Positions 63,940 to 64,000 of a DNA stretch of 64,000 nt are shown piece by piece (position 1 is the stretch's first letter; each line of letters opens with the position of its first letter). The stretch covers positions 2,555,501 through 2,619,500 of the forward strand of contig NZ_OY762276.1 of NCBI RefSeq assembly GCF_963665445.1, in the 5' to 3' direction. The stretch is from an uncultured Desulfobulbus sp. (GTDB taxonomy: Bacteria > Desulfobacterota > Desulfobulbia > Desulfobulbales > Desulfobulbaceae). A program made the translations under genes and the position numbers. Below the pieces are notes generated by a model. That model made no database searches. It was not told where the DNA came from and saw only the letters and a program-made list of their open reading frames with translations.

Positions 63940-64000
63940 CGGCTAACAGGCAGTACACAATTTGTGAAAGATCAGGAGCCTACCGAAAAATATCAACAGT

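Overview
The window looks like chromosome of a sulfate-reducing or related Desulfobacterota bacterium, probably Desulfobulbales-like. This is inferred from the gene mix: several sigma-54-type response regulators and PAS kinases, a B12/radical-SAM protein, a very large cyclic-glucan synthase, SPFH/FtsH genes and many IS families. No marker gene in the window proves the lineage. Two kinds of DNA alternate: a long, mostly vertical-looking stress and signalling block (about 9.5-42 kb), and mobile or decaying accessory DNA on both sides (0-9.2 kb and 42-64 kb).

Left accessory part (1-9240). A phage-type repressor (577-1047) faces a leftward partial gene across five copies of an 11-bp operator. Next comes the 3' half of a tRNA-Pro(GGG) with its terminator, a likely attachment-site remnant of a genomic island extending rightward; no integrase and no intact tRNA-Pro are in the window. 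Then follow an IS21-type element with two accessory genes (1706-5110), a HigB/HigA-like toxin-antitoxin pair, a broken IS5 element that interrupts another gene, an orphan sigma-54 promoter with its enhancer, and an intact IS1182 element.

Stress block (9488-41949). On the minus strand a probable operon encodes a coiled-coil stress protein, a single-domain response regulator, a 2929-aa cyclic beta-1,2-glucan synthase, a small lipoprotein and an alpha-glucan phosphorylase. Beside it lie an SPFH pair plus FtsH, and then a sigma-54-dependent response regulator with its histidine kinase. Near-identical GTTGC-N2-GCAACG enhancer sites lie 96-102 bp upstream of sigma-54-type promoters at three places, which ties these operons to one regulator. 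The plus-strand half holds a kinase-like protein lacking its phospho-accepting histidine, a CsbD-like protein, a deleted radical-SAM gene, a cold-shock protein, a GGDEF-EAL protein with a degenerate EAL domain, an AAA+ ATPase and a frameshifted CheB-CheR-PAS gene.

Right accessory part (42-64 kb). It starts with a scrambled katG remnant fused to a ParD-like antitoxin, an orphan Phd antitoxin and a TacA/TacT-like pair. A second IS21-type element (44641-48827) has clear inverted ends and an 8-bp target duplication. An IncP-like mobilization module follows: excisionase-like protein, CI/Cro-like pair, TraK, oriT with a recognisable nic site, TraJ, a membrane protein and a MobP relaxase. After it come a Phd/RelE pair, an IS110 remnant and an IS1634-type element. 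Near the right edge, between the IS1634-type element and an IS4-superfamily transposase, is an AT-rich two-gene unit: a 1091-aa SAMD9-like STAND ATPase and a TOPRIM protein. This unit is the best candidate for an uncharacterised (probably anti-phage) system.
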